Shown piece by piece: positions 47,968-56,911 of a stretch of 64,000 nucleotides of DNA; positions within the stretch are counted from its first letter, which is position 1, and each line of letters begins with the position of its first letter. A model generated the notes under the pieces. That model was given only the letters and a program-made list of their open reading frames with translations. It was not told where the DNA came from and did no database searches. Location: positions 1,798,001 to 1,862,000 of the forward strand of contig CBDEGU010000012.1 of assembly GCA_965238045.1 (NCBI GenBank), given 5' to 3'. The DNA comes from CBDEGU01 sp965238045 (lineage in GTDB: Bacteria > Acidobacteriota > Terriglobia > Bryobacterales > UBA6623). Made by a program: the position numbers and the translations under genes.

Positions 47968-49791
47968 CTAGCGGCGGCGGCTGGAGGAGGAGCCAGGGTA
48001 GGTGAATCCCGGAAGTTTCGGCGGGGGCGCTGGCGGCTTCTGCTGCGTCGCGCTTCCCGACGACGTGCCAGCGCCCTGAGAACCACCACCGGCTGTACGG
48101 CCGGACGCGCCGGTTCGCGTGCCCGGCGGATTGATGATCGCGCCTGGGCCGCTGTTTCGCCCCGAAGCCGCCGCAGTCGCGCCCGCCCGGCGGCGGCGCT
48201 GTTCAGCCCTTCGGCGAAGCCGGTCTCGACGCTCTTGCTGCCGTTCTTCCCTCGTCTTTGGCTTCTTCGTCTTGGCGGTCTTCTTGGGGCTAGGCACCGG
48301 TAAAGCCGTCGGCAAGCCTCCGGCGCCGGGCGTGACGCTCAGCCCCCCGAACGGCGAAAGCCCCGGCTGACCTTGCGCCACGGGCTGAGGAGGTCCGCTG
48401 GGACCGAGCGGCTGCTGTGCTCCGGCGCCCACGCCGCGATAGTCGTAAACGAACTCCCATTCGTTGTACATCTCTCGCTGTTGGTACACCTTGACGCCGA
48501 ACTCCTCGGCTTTTGTGGCAACACCGGCGATTCCGCCCGTGAAGGAGGCTCCGCCAGCCTGAGATCTCGTCTGTCCGGCTCGGATCCCGGCCAGTCCGCC
48601 CGGCCGCGGCGAAGTGAGCAGATTTCGGATAACATTAGCGGCCTGCCCGCCGGCGCCCGGCGACGCGAAATTCCCCTGTCCACTCCCCTGCCCGCCGAAC
48701 TGACTTTGGGGACGGCCAGCTTGCGCGCCGAAGGCGCTCGAACCCCCGCGACCTGCCGCCGCGCCCGCGGAGCCGAATCCTCCCTGACTGGAATTGCGCT
48801 GGTTGCCGCGATTCTGTCCGAAAACTCCCAACCCGGTCGCCGGCCGCTGTTGCCGGGCTTGCCGCGATGCTTGTTGCACCTGGCTGGGCAACATGCGCGA
48901 GTAGCCGGGGAACTGCCCGGCCTGGGGCTGGGAGGGCTCGGCGTCTTCGCCGGACTCTCCTCCTTCTGAAACCTCTTGCGCGACGATCGGGTTGCCGGCC
49001 TCGTCGAATCTCGGACCCCCGCCAGCGACGGCGGAGCTCTGCCCTGGTATCGCGGGAGCGGCCGACTCACGAACGGCGCGAGCGCGGTCGGCGCCGCGAA
49101 ACCGGCCGTCGGGCGCCTGAAAACCGGGCATCACGTAGTTGCCGGCGTAGGCGGGGTTCGCGGCCTGGGCCTGGCTGGAACCTCGGAACGCTCCACCACC
49201 GCCGAAACCGCTGGAGCTTGATCCGGCCGGGTTGTCGGGATCTTCGAGGTCGTAGATCAGCGAATCCTTGAAACGCCCGTCCGGCCCCATGTGGATGATG
49301 CGCCATTCATCTTCACCGGTGATGGGGTCCTTGTAGCGCCTTCGCAGATAGCGAACGTCGTTGGTGTCTTCCAGATCATCGAGGTCGGCTGGATACTTCT
49401 TGTGTTCCCGGAAGTAAAGTTCGATGGCGCGACGATACTGCTCGCCACGATAGATCAGGCGTTCCTCGCGAACGCGCTGGGCCTGCATCGCGATCCGGGG
49501 CAGGGAGGCTGCCAGGCCAATGGCGATCACGGCGGCGAGGAAAACGACGGTCAGCAGGGCGAAGCCCCTCTGGGAGGCACGCGGAGTGAGCCGTGCTTGT
49601 CGTAAGCCACTCATCCGCATGTGAGCGGGGCGTGAAGAAATGGGGAACGGTCCGGTGCGGGCCAAAACGGGTACGGCAGCCTGGGGACCCTCAGACCGTT
49701 TTCGCTCATGAGGGCTCCTGTTCGTGGTTGATTTCATGGCTGCGCTGGGCATAGTGACGGCCCCCAGGAATCTGGCCTCTCGTTTCGCCAT
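47968..49791 (-). CDS. Pseudopilin-like protein with very long low-complexity tail
   Basis: This encodes up to 607 aa. RASQRGFALLTVVFLAAVIA is a type IV prepilin site (cleavage after G, then Phe) with the hydrophobic helix that packs in the pilus core; an ATG at 49620 would give a normal short leader, so the upstream 57 codons may be untranslated. A pseudopilin head (YFREHKKYPADLDDLEDTND, GEDEWRIIHMGPDGRFKDS) is followed by about 350 residues of Gly/Ser/Gln/Pro-rich sequence and a basic segment (KKTAKTKKPKTREERQQERR). No other prepilin is present here. It ends the operon that encodes the assembly platform, so it may be the main or a special pilin. Confidence 0.75.
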   Translation of the reverse strand: MAKREARFLGAVTMPSAAMKSTTNRSPHERKRSEGPQAAVPVLARTGPFPISSRPAHMRMSGLRQARLTPRASQRGFALLTVVFLAAVIAIGLAASLPRIAMQAQRVREERLIYRGEQYRRAIELYFREHKKYPADLDDLEDTNDVRYLRRRYKDPITGEDEWRIIHMGPDGRFKDSLIYDLEDPDNPAGSSSSGFGGGGAFRGSSQAQAANPAYAGNYVMPGFQAPDGRFRGADRARAVRESAAPAIPGQSSAVAGGGPRFDEAGNPIVAQEVSEGGESGEDAEPSQPQAGQFPGYSRMLPSQVQQASRQARQQRPATGLGVFGQNRGNQRNSSQGGFGSAGAAAGRGGSSAFGAQAGRPQSQFGGQGSGQGNFASPGAGGQAANVIRNLLTSPRPGGLAGIRAGQTRSQAGGASFTGGIAGVATKAEEFGVKVYQQREMYNEWEFVYDYRGVGAGAQQPLGPSGPPQPVAQGQPGLSPFGGLSVTPGAGGLPTALPVPSPKKTAKTKKPKTREERQQERRDRLRRRAEQRRRRAGATAAASGRNSGPGAIINPPGTRTGASGRTAGGGSQGAGTSSGSATQQKPPAPPPKLPGFTYPGSSSSRRR

Positions 49792-49820
49792 CGGCTGCTC
49801 TCGCCCAATTCGGGCGGTTG

Positions 49821-50516
49821 CTAAATGTCTTCCAGTTTCAGATTCTGCTGGTCGCTGAACTGCAAATCCTCGACAACGATCGAACTCGCGCCTATCTTGA
49901 TTATCTTATACCGCTTCTTGAAAACATCGCCTTCTCCGCCGATCAGAACCTCTTCTCCGTCGAGCAAGAACGCACGTCTGCGGGGGTTGCCCGGTTCGTT
50001 GGCGAAGCCGTAGTACTTAAGCTTGATGGGCGGTGCTTTGCGCTTCGCTGGACCAGAGGTTCCGGCGGCGACTGTATTGGCTTGCGCCGCGGCTTGCATG
50101 CGTTTGCGGACCGCGGCAAGCTGTTCGGCCGAGGGCGGTTTCACCTCGGGCTTCTTTTTCTTTCTGACGCCAAACTGGAACAGGTTGCGTGATACACCGT
50201 CGAAGGACACGACCCGCACCCGCTCGAGCAAGTCCACGCGCAGAGTGGGGTCAATATTCATCGGATCAAGGTTCTCGACCGCACCGGCCGACGGGAAGCT
50301 GGGGCGAAAACTTCCGCCGCGCACACGCACGGCTTGAGGAGTTGCGCGTCTCGCTGAGGCAGTTCTCGGCGCGGCCGAACTGGAGGCCGTCGGGCCGGCT
50401 CTGGGCGGCACGGACTGGGACTCGGGGGCAAACAATTGCGTATACACCGAGTACGCTGCGATCGACGATACGACGATCAGCAGGATGACCTTGTTGCGCT
50501 CTGCTCCGATTTTCAT
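49821..50516 (-). CDS. PilP/GspC-like inner-membrane protein
   Basis: This encodes 231 aa. One N-terminal membrane helix (KVILLIVVSSIAAYSVYTQL) is followed by a disordered Ser/Pro/Ala linker (about 33-75) and a C-terminal beta domain (PIKLKYYGFANEPGNPRRRA, then EEVLIGGEGDVFKKRYKIIK) resembling the homology region of PilP and GspC that contacts the secretin. It lies four bp into the PilO-like gene end (ATGA overlap) and 29 bp before the pseudopilin. Given no secretin in the window, its partner must be encoded elsewhere. Confidence 0.7.
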   Translation of the reverse strand: MKIGAERNKVILLIVVSSIAAYSVYTQLFAPESQSVPPRAGPTASSSAAPRTASARRATPQAVRVRGGSFRPSFPSAGAVENLDPMNIDPTLRVDLLERVRVVSFDGVSRNLFQFGVRKKKKPEVKPPSAEQLAAVRKRMQAAAQANTVAAGTSGPAKRKAPPIKLKYYGFANEPGNPRRRAFLLDGEEVLIGGEGDVFKKRYKIIKIGASSIVVEDLQFSDQQNLKLEDI

Positions 50517-51115
50517 AGGTCTCTAACGAAAGCGTCAATCTTCATCGTCAGATCGAGATCGTTCGAATCGGCGCGCGGCGTCGCCCCGAGCGAACCGATG
50601 ATCAAGAATTGCCGCGAGCGGTCCAGACGGTTGAGTAGCTTGACGAGGCTCTCGTACTTGCCGCGAAACGTCGCGGCGATGGTAATCGCGCCGTACTGCT
50701 CGGCACCGTCGATCGGGTCTGGATCATAGCTGCGCTCCCGAATTTCGATGCCGGCTTCGGTGGCCGCCGCGTCAAGTTCGGCCAGCAGGGTGGAATAGGT
50801 CGAGCCCCGAAGCAGCATGACCTCCTCAATCAGACCGTCCCCTTCTTCCCGCGCCTGCTCCACCTTCCCGGCAATGTCTTTCAGGCGCTTGGCCTCGGCG
50901 GTTTTCTGTTCGACCTGCCCGGCTAGCGTATCGAGCAGGATGTTCTGCTCCTGTTCCCGCGCGGTGAGGGGAAGCGCGGCGAAATAGTAGAAGCTCAGAT
51001 CAAACAGCAGCAGAGCCGCCAGCGCGAGCAGCACTTGGGTGCGGGGAACGCGTCTCCAGGCCGGCCGGCTGCCGCCAGAACCCGCCCCGGCACGGGTGTC
51101 AGAGTCGCTGTTCAT
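50513..51115 (-). CDS. PilO-like pilus assembly protein
   Basis: This encodes 200 aa. A membrane helix (TQVLLALAALLLFDLSFYYF, about 26-45) is followed by a coiled coil (LDTLAGQVEQKTAEAKRLKD) and a ferredoxin-like periplasmic domain (ATEAGIEIRERSYDPDPIDG, YESLVKLLNRLDRSRQFLII, about 110-180), the PilO/GspM layout. With the PilN-like protein it forms the inner-membrane alignment complex. Overlaps its neighbours at both ends (17 bp and 4 bp), so translation is coupled. Confidence 0.8.
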   Translation of the reverse strand: MNSDSDTRAGAGSGGSRPAWRRVPRTQVLLALAALLLFDLSFYYFAALPLTAREQEQNILLDTLAGQVEQKTAEAKRLKDIAGKVEQAREEGDGLIEEVMLLRGSTYSTLLAELDAAATEAGIEIRERSYDPDPIDGAEQYGAITIAATFRGKYESLVKLLNRLDRSRQFLIIGSLGATPRADSNDLDLTMKIDAFVRDL

Positions 51116-51665
51116 AACTCACCATCAGACTGTATTTGAACGCCGGATCATTATCCGTCGGCGGCGAAGAGCCTCGCACATCGGGGTTGCCAAACGCGCT
51201 GGACTTCTCCAGTGCGATCAGTAACTCGATAAAATCGGGCCGCGTCTCGGCCCCAACGATCATTTCAAGCAGTACTTTGTTTTCGGCATCCAGCTCGGGC
51301 CGCACCTGGATCATGCGGACCCGGGGTGGGAATATTTCTTCGAGATCAGCGAACGTTCGCGTCCAGGAGATGCCCTTGCGAACAAGCAATTGATTGAGAA
51401 ACAGCGACCGGGCCAGCACTTGAGCGTTCTTGTCCTCAGCCAGAGCGCTCCTATGACGGGCCTCTTCGAGCTGCAGCTTTCGCAATTCGGCGCGAAGATC
51501 GCTTTCTCGCTGGACCAGTTCCGGGTCCATCTCATAGTCCTGGGCATAGAAAACCATCATGCCGACAGCGGCCACGATCAGCACCGCGGCGGCGGTTCCG
51601 GTAAGGAACCAGAAAAGTCTTGTCCGGCTAAAGGGATGGGTGGCAAGATTGAGTTTCAGTTTCAC
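51099..51665 (-). CDS. PilN-like pilus assembly protein
   Basis: This encodes 188 aa from GTG 51665, giving the typical KLKLNLATHPFSRTRLFWFL start; an upstream GTG at 51686 is also open. A membrane helix (LFWFLTGTAAAVLIVAAVGM) is followed by a coil (VQRESDLRAELRKLQLEEAR) and a periplasmic beta-alpha domain with ISWTRTFADLEEIFPPRVRM and ETRPDFIELLIALEKSSAFG. The N-terminal NLATHPF is the segment that docks into PilM. It pairs with the PilO-like protein. Confidence 0.8.
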   Translation of the reverse strand: MKLKLNLATHPFSRTRLFWFLTGTAAAVLIVAAVGMMVFYAQDYEMDPELVQRESDLRAELRKLQLEEARHRSALAEDKNAQVLARSLFLNQLLVRKGISWTRTFADLEEIFPPRVRMIQVRPELDAENKVLLEMIVGAETRPDFIELLIALEKSSAFGNPDVRGSSPPTDNDPAFKYSLMVSYEQRL

Positions 51666-51675
51666 GGCCCTACTC

Positions 51676-52578
51676 TCAATGTACACTCAGATAGCCCCAG
51701 ATGCCGGCGTCCTGGCTGCTGGCGTGGCCGCGCGGCGTACGCAGCGGCTCGACAGCGCAGCCGAATTCGGCTGGGATCCGTTCGGCCTCGCCCGCCGAGA
51801 GATCAAAGCCGCAAACAACGAGCTTTGCGACCGGGACTCCGAGACTATCGTTTACGTACATCATCGTGGGATACAGATCACCGGCGGCGTCGGCCCAGGA
51901 ATCGGCGGCGGCGCCCTGGCCAGTTGTCAACTCAACCCAGCGAACCATTTTCACGATGCCTTTTTCGACGGCGGCCATGCTTAGCGAGCGACCGGACCGT
52001 TTCGCCAGCAGAGTCATCTCGCCGCTGGGCAGCAGGTTCAGCGTTTCGGCCATGGAAAGGGAAACAAACCCGGGCCAGAGCCCGGCGTTCTCAAACGGCG
52101 CCTCATACTGACGCACGACTTCCGGAGGCGTCACCGCCACCAGCGCCGCAACCCGCCCTCCCGCGGGCCAGACCTGGCAGGCGATGCTCGCTTGATCGGC
52201 ATCGAACGGTACCGTCTTCTTGAGCCGCCATCGAATGAGACGCATGCGCTCTTTCTGATCTCTGGGCAGCTGGTCGAAGTCCAGCACGGTGAGCCGGGCG
52301 GAGGAATCGGGCAGAATGAGCGCGACGTCGGGACGCCGCACCGCGCCCAGCTCATCGAGAATCGAGCGGATCGTCTGTTCCAGCAGATCGGGCTTGATCA
52401 CGTTGGGCCGGGCCGGGGAGGGGTCCAGCACGCCCTCGGGCAGTTCACGCGACGAGACCGCCTCGACATCAAAGTTCTTCGCATTACGGCGAACACCCGA
52501 GACCGTCCGGTCGGTGATCTCGAACACCAGCAGCGGTGGCGGGTCCATCACAAGATATTTGAGTCGGCTAAGCAGCAT
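51676..52578 (-). CDS. PilM-like actin-fold pilus assembly protein
   Basis: This encodes 300 aa. The N-terminal region (PPPLLVFEITDRTVSGVRRN) resembles the PilM/GspL nucleotide-binding fold; the middle has the long helix RSILDELGAVRRPDVALILP and LDFDQLPRDQKERMRLIRWR. The C-terminus (VPVAKLVVCGFDLSAGEAER) resembles the FtsA/PilM end. It is cytoplasmic and would bind the N-terminus of the PilN-like protein next to the ATPase. The fold assignment is weaker than for the neighbours and rests partly on gene order. Confidence 0.72.
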   Translation of the reverse strand: MLLSRLKYLVMDPPPLLVFEITDRTVSGVRRNAKNFDVEAVSSRELPEGVLDPSPARPNVIKPDLLEQTIRSILDELGAVRRPDVALILPDSSARLTVLDFDQLPRDQKERMRLIRWRLKKTVPFDADQASIACQVWPAGGRVAALVAVTPPEVVRQYEAPFENAGLWPGFVSLSMAETLNLLPSGEMTLLAKRSGRSLSMAAVEKGIVKMVRWVELTTGQGAAADSWADAAGDLYPTMMYVNDSLGVPVAKLVVCGFDLSAGEAERIPAEFGCAVEPLRTPRGHASSQDAGIWGYLSVH

Positions 52579-52608
52579 GGATCGTTTTCCGTTCGCGGCG
52601 GCGCTGGG

Positions 52609-54228
52609 CTAGTCGATAAACGTCGCTTTGTCGATCTCGCGCAAGGTCGTGATCCCTGCTTTGACTCTTTCGACAGCCGATTCGCGCAGGGTCGCCATGC
52701 CTTCATCGCGCGCCGCGCGGGCAATTTCGGACGAGGGACGCCGATCGAGGATCAACTCGGTGATGCGGTCAGACATATTCAGCAGTTCGTGAATAGCGGT
52801 GCGGCCCCGGTAACCGGTTCCGGAACATTCAATGCAGCCGGCGCCCTCGGCGAAGCCGATGTCGCTCCATTCCTCCGGATTCAGCTTGGACTCTTCGAGA
52901 ACGTGGGCTGGATAGCGGACACTCTTTTTGCAATGCTCGCAAATCACCCGCACGAGCCGCTGGGCGAGGATGCAGTTGAGAGCTGAGACAAAGTTGTAGG
53001 CCTCGACACCCATATTCAGGAACCGTCCGAGCACATCGACGACATTGTTGGCGTGCACGGTGGTGAAGACCAAATGCCCGGTCAGAGCGGATTGAACGGC
53101 GATTTGGGCGGTCTCGGTGTCGCGAATTTCACCGACCATGATCTTGTCGGGATCATGGCGCAGGATCGAGCGCAGCCCGCGGGCGAAGGTCAGACCCTTC
53201 TTTTCGTTTACCGGGATTTGGGTGATGCCCTTGATCTGGTATTCGACCGGATCCTCGATGGTGACGATCTTGTCCTCGTCGGTCTTGATCTCGCTCACCG
53301 CCGCGTAAAGTGTCGTGGTCTTTCCGCTGCCGGTCGGCCCGGTGACCAGCACCATTCCGTAGGGTTCCTGGATGTAGCGGCGAAATGCCTTCAGGTCTGG
53401 GGGAGAGAACCCCACGACATCGAGCGAGAGTTCGTGAAACTTCTCGCTCATCGACTCTTTGTCGAGGATGCGCAACACGGCGTCCTCACCATGCACGGTC
53501 GGCATGATCGAAACGCGGAAGTCGATTTGGCGCCCTTTGTAGCGAACGCGGAAACGGCCGTCCTGCGGAACGCGGTGTTCGGCGATGTCGAGTTCAGACA
53601 TGACCTTGACGCGGGAGATGATCGTATGGTGCCAATCCCTGGAGATGGGCGGCATGGCGTAGTGCAGCACGCCGTCGATGCGGTATTTGATGGCGACTTC
53701 GTCGTTGCGTGTTTCGATGTGAATGTCGCTGGCCCGGCGCTCCAGGGCGTTAAAAATGGTCGTATCCACCAGCCGGATCACGGGATTGATGTCGGTGTCG
53801 CCGGTGAGCTTTTCAATCGAGATGGTTTCGTCAGCGGCGTCCTGGTCATGGCCGGTGCCGAGCACGAAGCCCTCGGTTACCTCCTCGAGTACGCGCTGGG
53901 ACTGCTCGGTTTTCTTGAGCAAGTCGCTGATCTGAGCAAGGGTGGCGACCTGAATACGGATCTTCTTGCCGAGCAGCAGTGAGATCTCATCGAGCGTGGC
54001 GAGCTGGCGGGGATCGGCAATGGCGATCCTCAGACCGCCGCCGTCCTCGGCGACGGGAACGAAGTTGTAGCGAAACATCAACTCGACGGGAACGGAACGA
54101 AACAGCTCGGCGTCAATCGCGACCTGCGTCAGGTCCACGAAATCGTAGTGGTATCTCTGCGCCAGCGACCGCGACTCCTCTTCTTCGGCGGCGCGATCGG
54201 CGCCAATGACCTGGTCCTGGGTTGCCAT
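52609..54228 (-). CDS. GspE/PilB-family secretion ATPase
   Basis: This encodes 539 aa, normal for PilB/GspE. An N-terminal MshEN-like domain (VPVELMFRYNFVPVAEDGGG) precedes the ATPase: VLVTGPTGSGKTTT (Walker A, about residues 294-307), KIVTIEDPVEYQIKGITQIP (Asp box), ILRHDPDKIMVGEIRDTETA (Walker B) and TGHLVFTTVHANNVVDVLGR (His box). A zinc-binding four-Cys motif (CEHC, CIEC, about 435-475) is typical of PilB/GspE and absent from retraction ATPases. It powers pilus or pseudopilus assembly. No pilT-like retraction gene is present. Confidence 0.93.
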   Translation of the reverse strand: MATQDQVIGADRAAEEEESRSLAQRYHYDFVDLTQVAIDAELFRSVPVELMFRYNFVPVAEDGGGLRIAIADPRQLATLDEISLLLGKKIRIQVATLAQISDLLKKTEQSQRVLEEVTEGFVLGTGHDQDAADETISIEKLTGDTDINPVIRLVDTTIFNALERRASDIHIETRNDEVAIKYRIDGVLHYAMPPISRDWHHTIISRVKVMSELDIAEHRVPQDGRFRVRYKGRQIDFRVSIMPTVHGEDAVLRILDKESMSEKFHELSLDVVGFSPPDLKAFRRYIQEPYGMVLVTGPTGSGKTTTLYAAVSEIKTDEDKIVTIEDPVEYQIKGITQIPVNEKKGLTFARGLRSILRHDPDKIMVGEIRDTETAQIAVQSALTGHLVFTTVHANNVVDVLGRFLNMGVEAYNFVSALNCILAQRLVRVICEHCKKSVRYPAHVLEESKLNPEEWSDIGFAEGAGCIECSGTGYRGRTAIHELLNMSDRITELILDRRPSSEIARAARDEGMATLRESAVERVKAGITTLREIDKATFID

Positions 54229-54269
54229 ATTGCTCTATGCCTGGATTGTTCTATGCCTTTCCGGCCTGC

Positions 54270-55484
54270 TTATCGAATCGTCTCCGCCAAACTGAAGATC
54301 GGCAAGTAGAGCGAAATTAGCACGAAGGCCACGAAAGTGCCCATAAAGATCATGATCGCGGGCTCGATGAGCGAAAGCGCCGCGGTCATCATCGTGTTGA
54401 CATCGTCGTCAAAAAACTCAGCGACTGAGCCGAGCATCTCTGGCAGAGCGCCGGTCGATTCACCGACGTGAACCATCTCCACTGCAAGCGATGGGAAGAT
54501 ACCGGCCCTCCGCATCCCGTCGGAAAGCGACTGACCCTCCTGGACCAGCCGCCGTGCCTGGGTGACCGAGTCTTGGAGCAGGCGCGAGCCGAGCGAATTG
54601 CCGGTCGTCTCCAGCGCCTGCGGCAGGGGAATACCACCCTGCAACAGAGTCGCGAGAAGGCGGCAAAACTGCGATACCTGATATTTGACCCAGATCTGCC
54701 CGAGCAGAGGAACCTTGACTTTCATCCGGTCGACGGTATCGAGAACCCTTTCCGACCGTGCGCACCATACCGCCACCCCGGCCGCCGCGGCGAGGGTGAG
54801 CACGATAGAGCCCAGGTTATCGCTGGCCGCAACGCCGAACCCGACGAGCAACTGTGTCATGTAAGGCAGCTCGGCGTCCATGCTCGCGTAGAGCGAGGCG
54901 AATTCGGGTACGACATAGGTGACCAGGAACAGAATCAAGGCCGAGACGAGCGTCACGAGCAAACTAGGGTAGATGAGCGACACGATGATTTTGCGGCGAA
55001 CCGACAGAGCGACCTTCTGATAAGTCACATACCTTTCGATGACTTCGGGCAATCTGCCGCTCTTCTCCCCCGCCATCAAGGACGTGGTATAGATAGGCGG
55101 AAACACGCCCCGATTGAGAAACGCTTCCGAAATCGGCGTGCCCGTCTTGACGTCCTTGCGGATCTGCTCAAGATGAGCGCGCAACTTGCGGTTCTTGATG
55201 TTTCCCGCCAGCAGATCGAGGGACTTGGGAATCGGCAGTCCAGCGCGGATGAGAGTGACGAACTGCTGATTAAATATCAGGAACTGCTCAAGGTTGATGC
55301 CCCGCCCCGGCGAGTGGATGTCTTCCAATCCCAGGTCGCCGACGGAATGCTTTGGCCGAATGGAATAGATCATCACTCCGCGGCTGGAGAGACGTTCACG
55401 AAGCTCCTCCACCGAGTGGGCGGACTCAACCTCGTCGTGGATCTTTCCCTGGAGGTCGGCGTACCTGCAAACGTATTCGCTCAC
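54270..55484 (-). CDS. GspF/PilC-family platform protein
   Basis: This encodes 404 aa with the twice-repeated GspF domain. Features: FNQQFVTLIRAGLPIPKSLD (about 88-107), FCRLLATLLQGGIPLPQALE (about 285-304), and membrane helices near YPSLLVTLVSALILFLVTYV, AAAAGVAVWCAR and the C-terminal IMIFMGTFVAFVLISLYLPI. It is the inner-membrane platform turned by the ATPase. Its ATG overlaps the end of the lolA-like gene by four bp (ATGA). Confidence 0.92.
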   Translation of the reverse strand: MSEYVCRYADLQGKIHDEVESAHSVEELRERLSSRGVMIYSIRPKHSVGDLGLEDIHSPGRGINLEQFLIFNQQFVTLIRAGLPIPKSLDLLAGNIKNRKLRAHLEQIRKDVKTGTPISEAFLNRGVFPPIYTTSLMAGEKSGRLPEVIERYVTYQKVALSVRRKIIVSLIYPSLLVTLVSALILFLVTYVVPEFASLYASMDAELPYMTQLLVGFGVAASDNLGSIVLTLAAAAGVAVWCARSERVLDTVDRMKVKVPLLGQIWVKYQVSQFCRLLATLLQGGIPLPQALETTGNSLGSRLLQDSVTQARRLVQEGQSLSDGMRRAGIFPSLAVEMVHVGESTGALPEMLGSVAEFFDDDVNTMMTAALSLIEPAIMIFMGTFVAFVLISLYLPIFSLAETIR

Positions 55485-56158
55485 TGGGTGCCCCCCGCCA
55501 GATGGGGAGGCTCGAGAACCTCCGCCCCGGCCGGAGCCACGAAGCGAAACAGCGCCGGGTCCAGACGCGGATTGATTTCTTCGTCTTCGAATGCGAAGGT
55601 CGTCAGTGAGCCATCGCGGCCCGTGATGCGCAGGAGCGCGAAACTAAAGATCACGGGCCGGTAGATGAATTCCACACGGCTGTAGTAGTCCTTGTCCCGG
55701 CGTCCTTCGCCCACTACGGCGGGCTGACCGCCGATCTCCTCGATACGGAGATCGCGGAATTGCCGGCGGAACTTGAGTCTTCCCAGCAAAAACGAAAGGG
55801 GCGCGCGCAAGTCGCCTGTTTTGTCCAGGCGCAACGGACGAACTTGGTTAGTGCGCGGATTGTAGAGGTGCAGCAAGTCGCCGTCGCCGACTAGCAATTT
55901 CCCGCGAGGCTGTTCATAGTCCCAGCGCATCTTCTTCGGGCGCAGCAACGACAGCGTGCCCGTCTCATGAATTTTCGGACGGCCGGGCTGGGTAATGGTT
56001 TGCGCAAATCTAACACGCAAAGTCCCGAGGCTGTTGTAATGCCTCTCGATGCGGCTCAGCACCTGATCAAGCTCCGGTCCGCCCCGCGAAGTTTCCGCGG
56101 CCAGCAGTCCCAGAGCCGCGCCTAGCAGACACACGATCCCCGTTTGTACTCGCGGCAC
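55481..56158 (-). CDS. LolA-like outer-membrane lipoprotein carrier
   Basis: This encodes 225 aa from GTG 56158, which gives a compact signal peptide (VQTGIVCLLGAALGLLAAE); the frame also extends to 56266 with 36 extra residues. The LolA half-barrel is visible: VRFAQTITQPGRPKIHETGT, LRPKKMRWDYEQPRGKLLVG, DGDLLHLYNPRTNQV, and ALLRITGRDGSLTTFAFEDE. It would carry lipoproteins, such as a pilotin for the secretion system, across the periplasm. It starts the operon and overlaps the GspF gene by four bp. Confidence 0.85.
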   Translation of the reverse strand: MPRVQTGIVCLLGAALGLLAAETSRGGPELDQVLSRIERHYNSLGTLRVRFAQTITQPGRPKIHETGTLSLLRPKKMRWDYEQPRGKLLVGDGDLLHLYNPRTNQVRPLRLDKTGDLRAPLSFLLGRLKFRRQFRDLRIEEIGGQPAVVGEGRRDKDYYSRVEFIYRPVIFSFALLRITGRDGSLTTFAFEDEEINPRLDPALFRFVAPAGAEVLEPPHLAGGTQ

Positions 56159-56298
56159 ATAGGTAAGACGCGCCAGCCGCCGAAAACGTTTAGACGAGTT
56201 GACGAGGAAACTTACGCCGACTCCGGTAACGGTTGCCCGGTCTGGCTCCGTTACATGGACCGGCACATGGATTGGCGGAATTCCGTCCGCCGAAAGGC

Positions 56299-56811
56299 TC
56301 AGGATGCGCGAGCCGAACGCCGCGTGGCGGTCTTGCGTTCCGAGCGGATCATCTTCTTGATCTGATCCCCCGATGTCAGACGCCGAACGTGATCGGTGAT
56401 GCAGACAGAAAGGATGGGCTGGCGAGAGTTCTTGAGGATATCGATGATGTTCTTGTGGCTGTCTTCCAGATAGAGATTCTGGCCGTCGGTGAGCAGGTGA
56501 ATCTCAGCGCCGTTGCGAATTGCCGCGTAAAGCCCCTGCCCCAATTCCTCTTCGAGAAAACGCAGCACGCGGCGAATCTTCTGCAGCGAAACGCCCTTTT
56601 GGCGCAATTCGTTGATCAGTCCGATTTCGATCAACTCCGAGAACTGATACAAGCGCTTGTGACCTGACTGGACAGGGCTGACAACACCCTGCTCGTCCCA
56701 CCACTGAAGTTGCCGGAGGCTCACGCCGGTAATCTTAGAAACATCCGCGCTGCTGAAACCCTCGGACGGGCTGCTGGATTTCCGCGATGGAGCGATTTTC
56801 GATGATTTCAT
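56299..56811 (-). CDS. MerR-family transcriptional regulator
   Basis: This encodes 170 aa from ATG 56811. The winged helix-turn-helix is FSSADVSKITGVSLRQLQWW (recognition helix about residues 29-37) with the wing DEQGVVSPVQSGHKRLYQFS and the long helix SLQKIRRVLRFLEEEL. The C-terminal part (LTDGQNLYLEDSHKNIIDIL) is not a Cys metal site or a known small-molecule pocket, so the effector is unknown. It lies about 140 bp upstream of the LolA gene on the same strand and may regulate the secretion operon. A 14-bp palindrome lies before it. Confidence 0.82.
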   Translation of the reverse strand: MKSSKIAPSRKSSSPSEGFSSADVSKITGVSLRQLQWWDEQGVVSPVQSGHKRLYQFSELIEIGLINELRQKGVSLQKIRRVLRFLEEELGQGLYAAIRNGAEIHLLTDGQNLYLEDSHKNIIDILKNSRQPILSVCITDHVRRLTSGDQIKKMIRSERKTATRRSARAS

Positions 56812-56889
56812 GAGGTACCCAAGGATCTCGCGAGGGAATGTGGCCAATGCAATTCTACGATAACTCACGATTGTAAAGCTAGCGAAAAC

Positions 56890-56903
56890 TTCAACTTGTT
56901 GAA
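56890..56903. promoter_or_regulatory. Palindrome upstream of MerR gene
   Basis: TTCAACTTGTTGAA is a perfect 14-bp inverted repeat located about 80 bp before the MerR start codon. It may be an autoregulatory operator or, read with the T-rich flank, a weak transcription stop after the thiS gene. No good -10/-35 pair with the long spacer typical of MerR targets could be fixed. Confidence 0.3.
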
Positions 56904-56911
56904 AAAAATAG

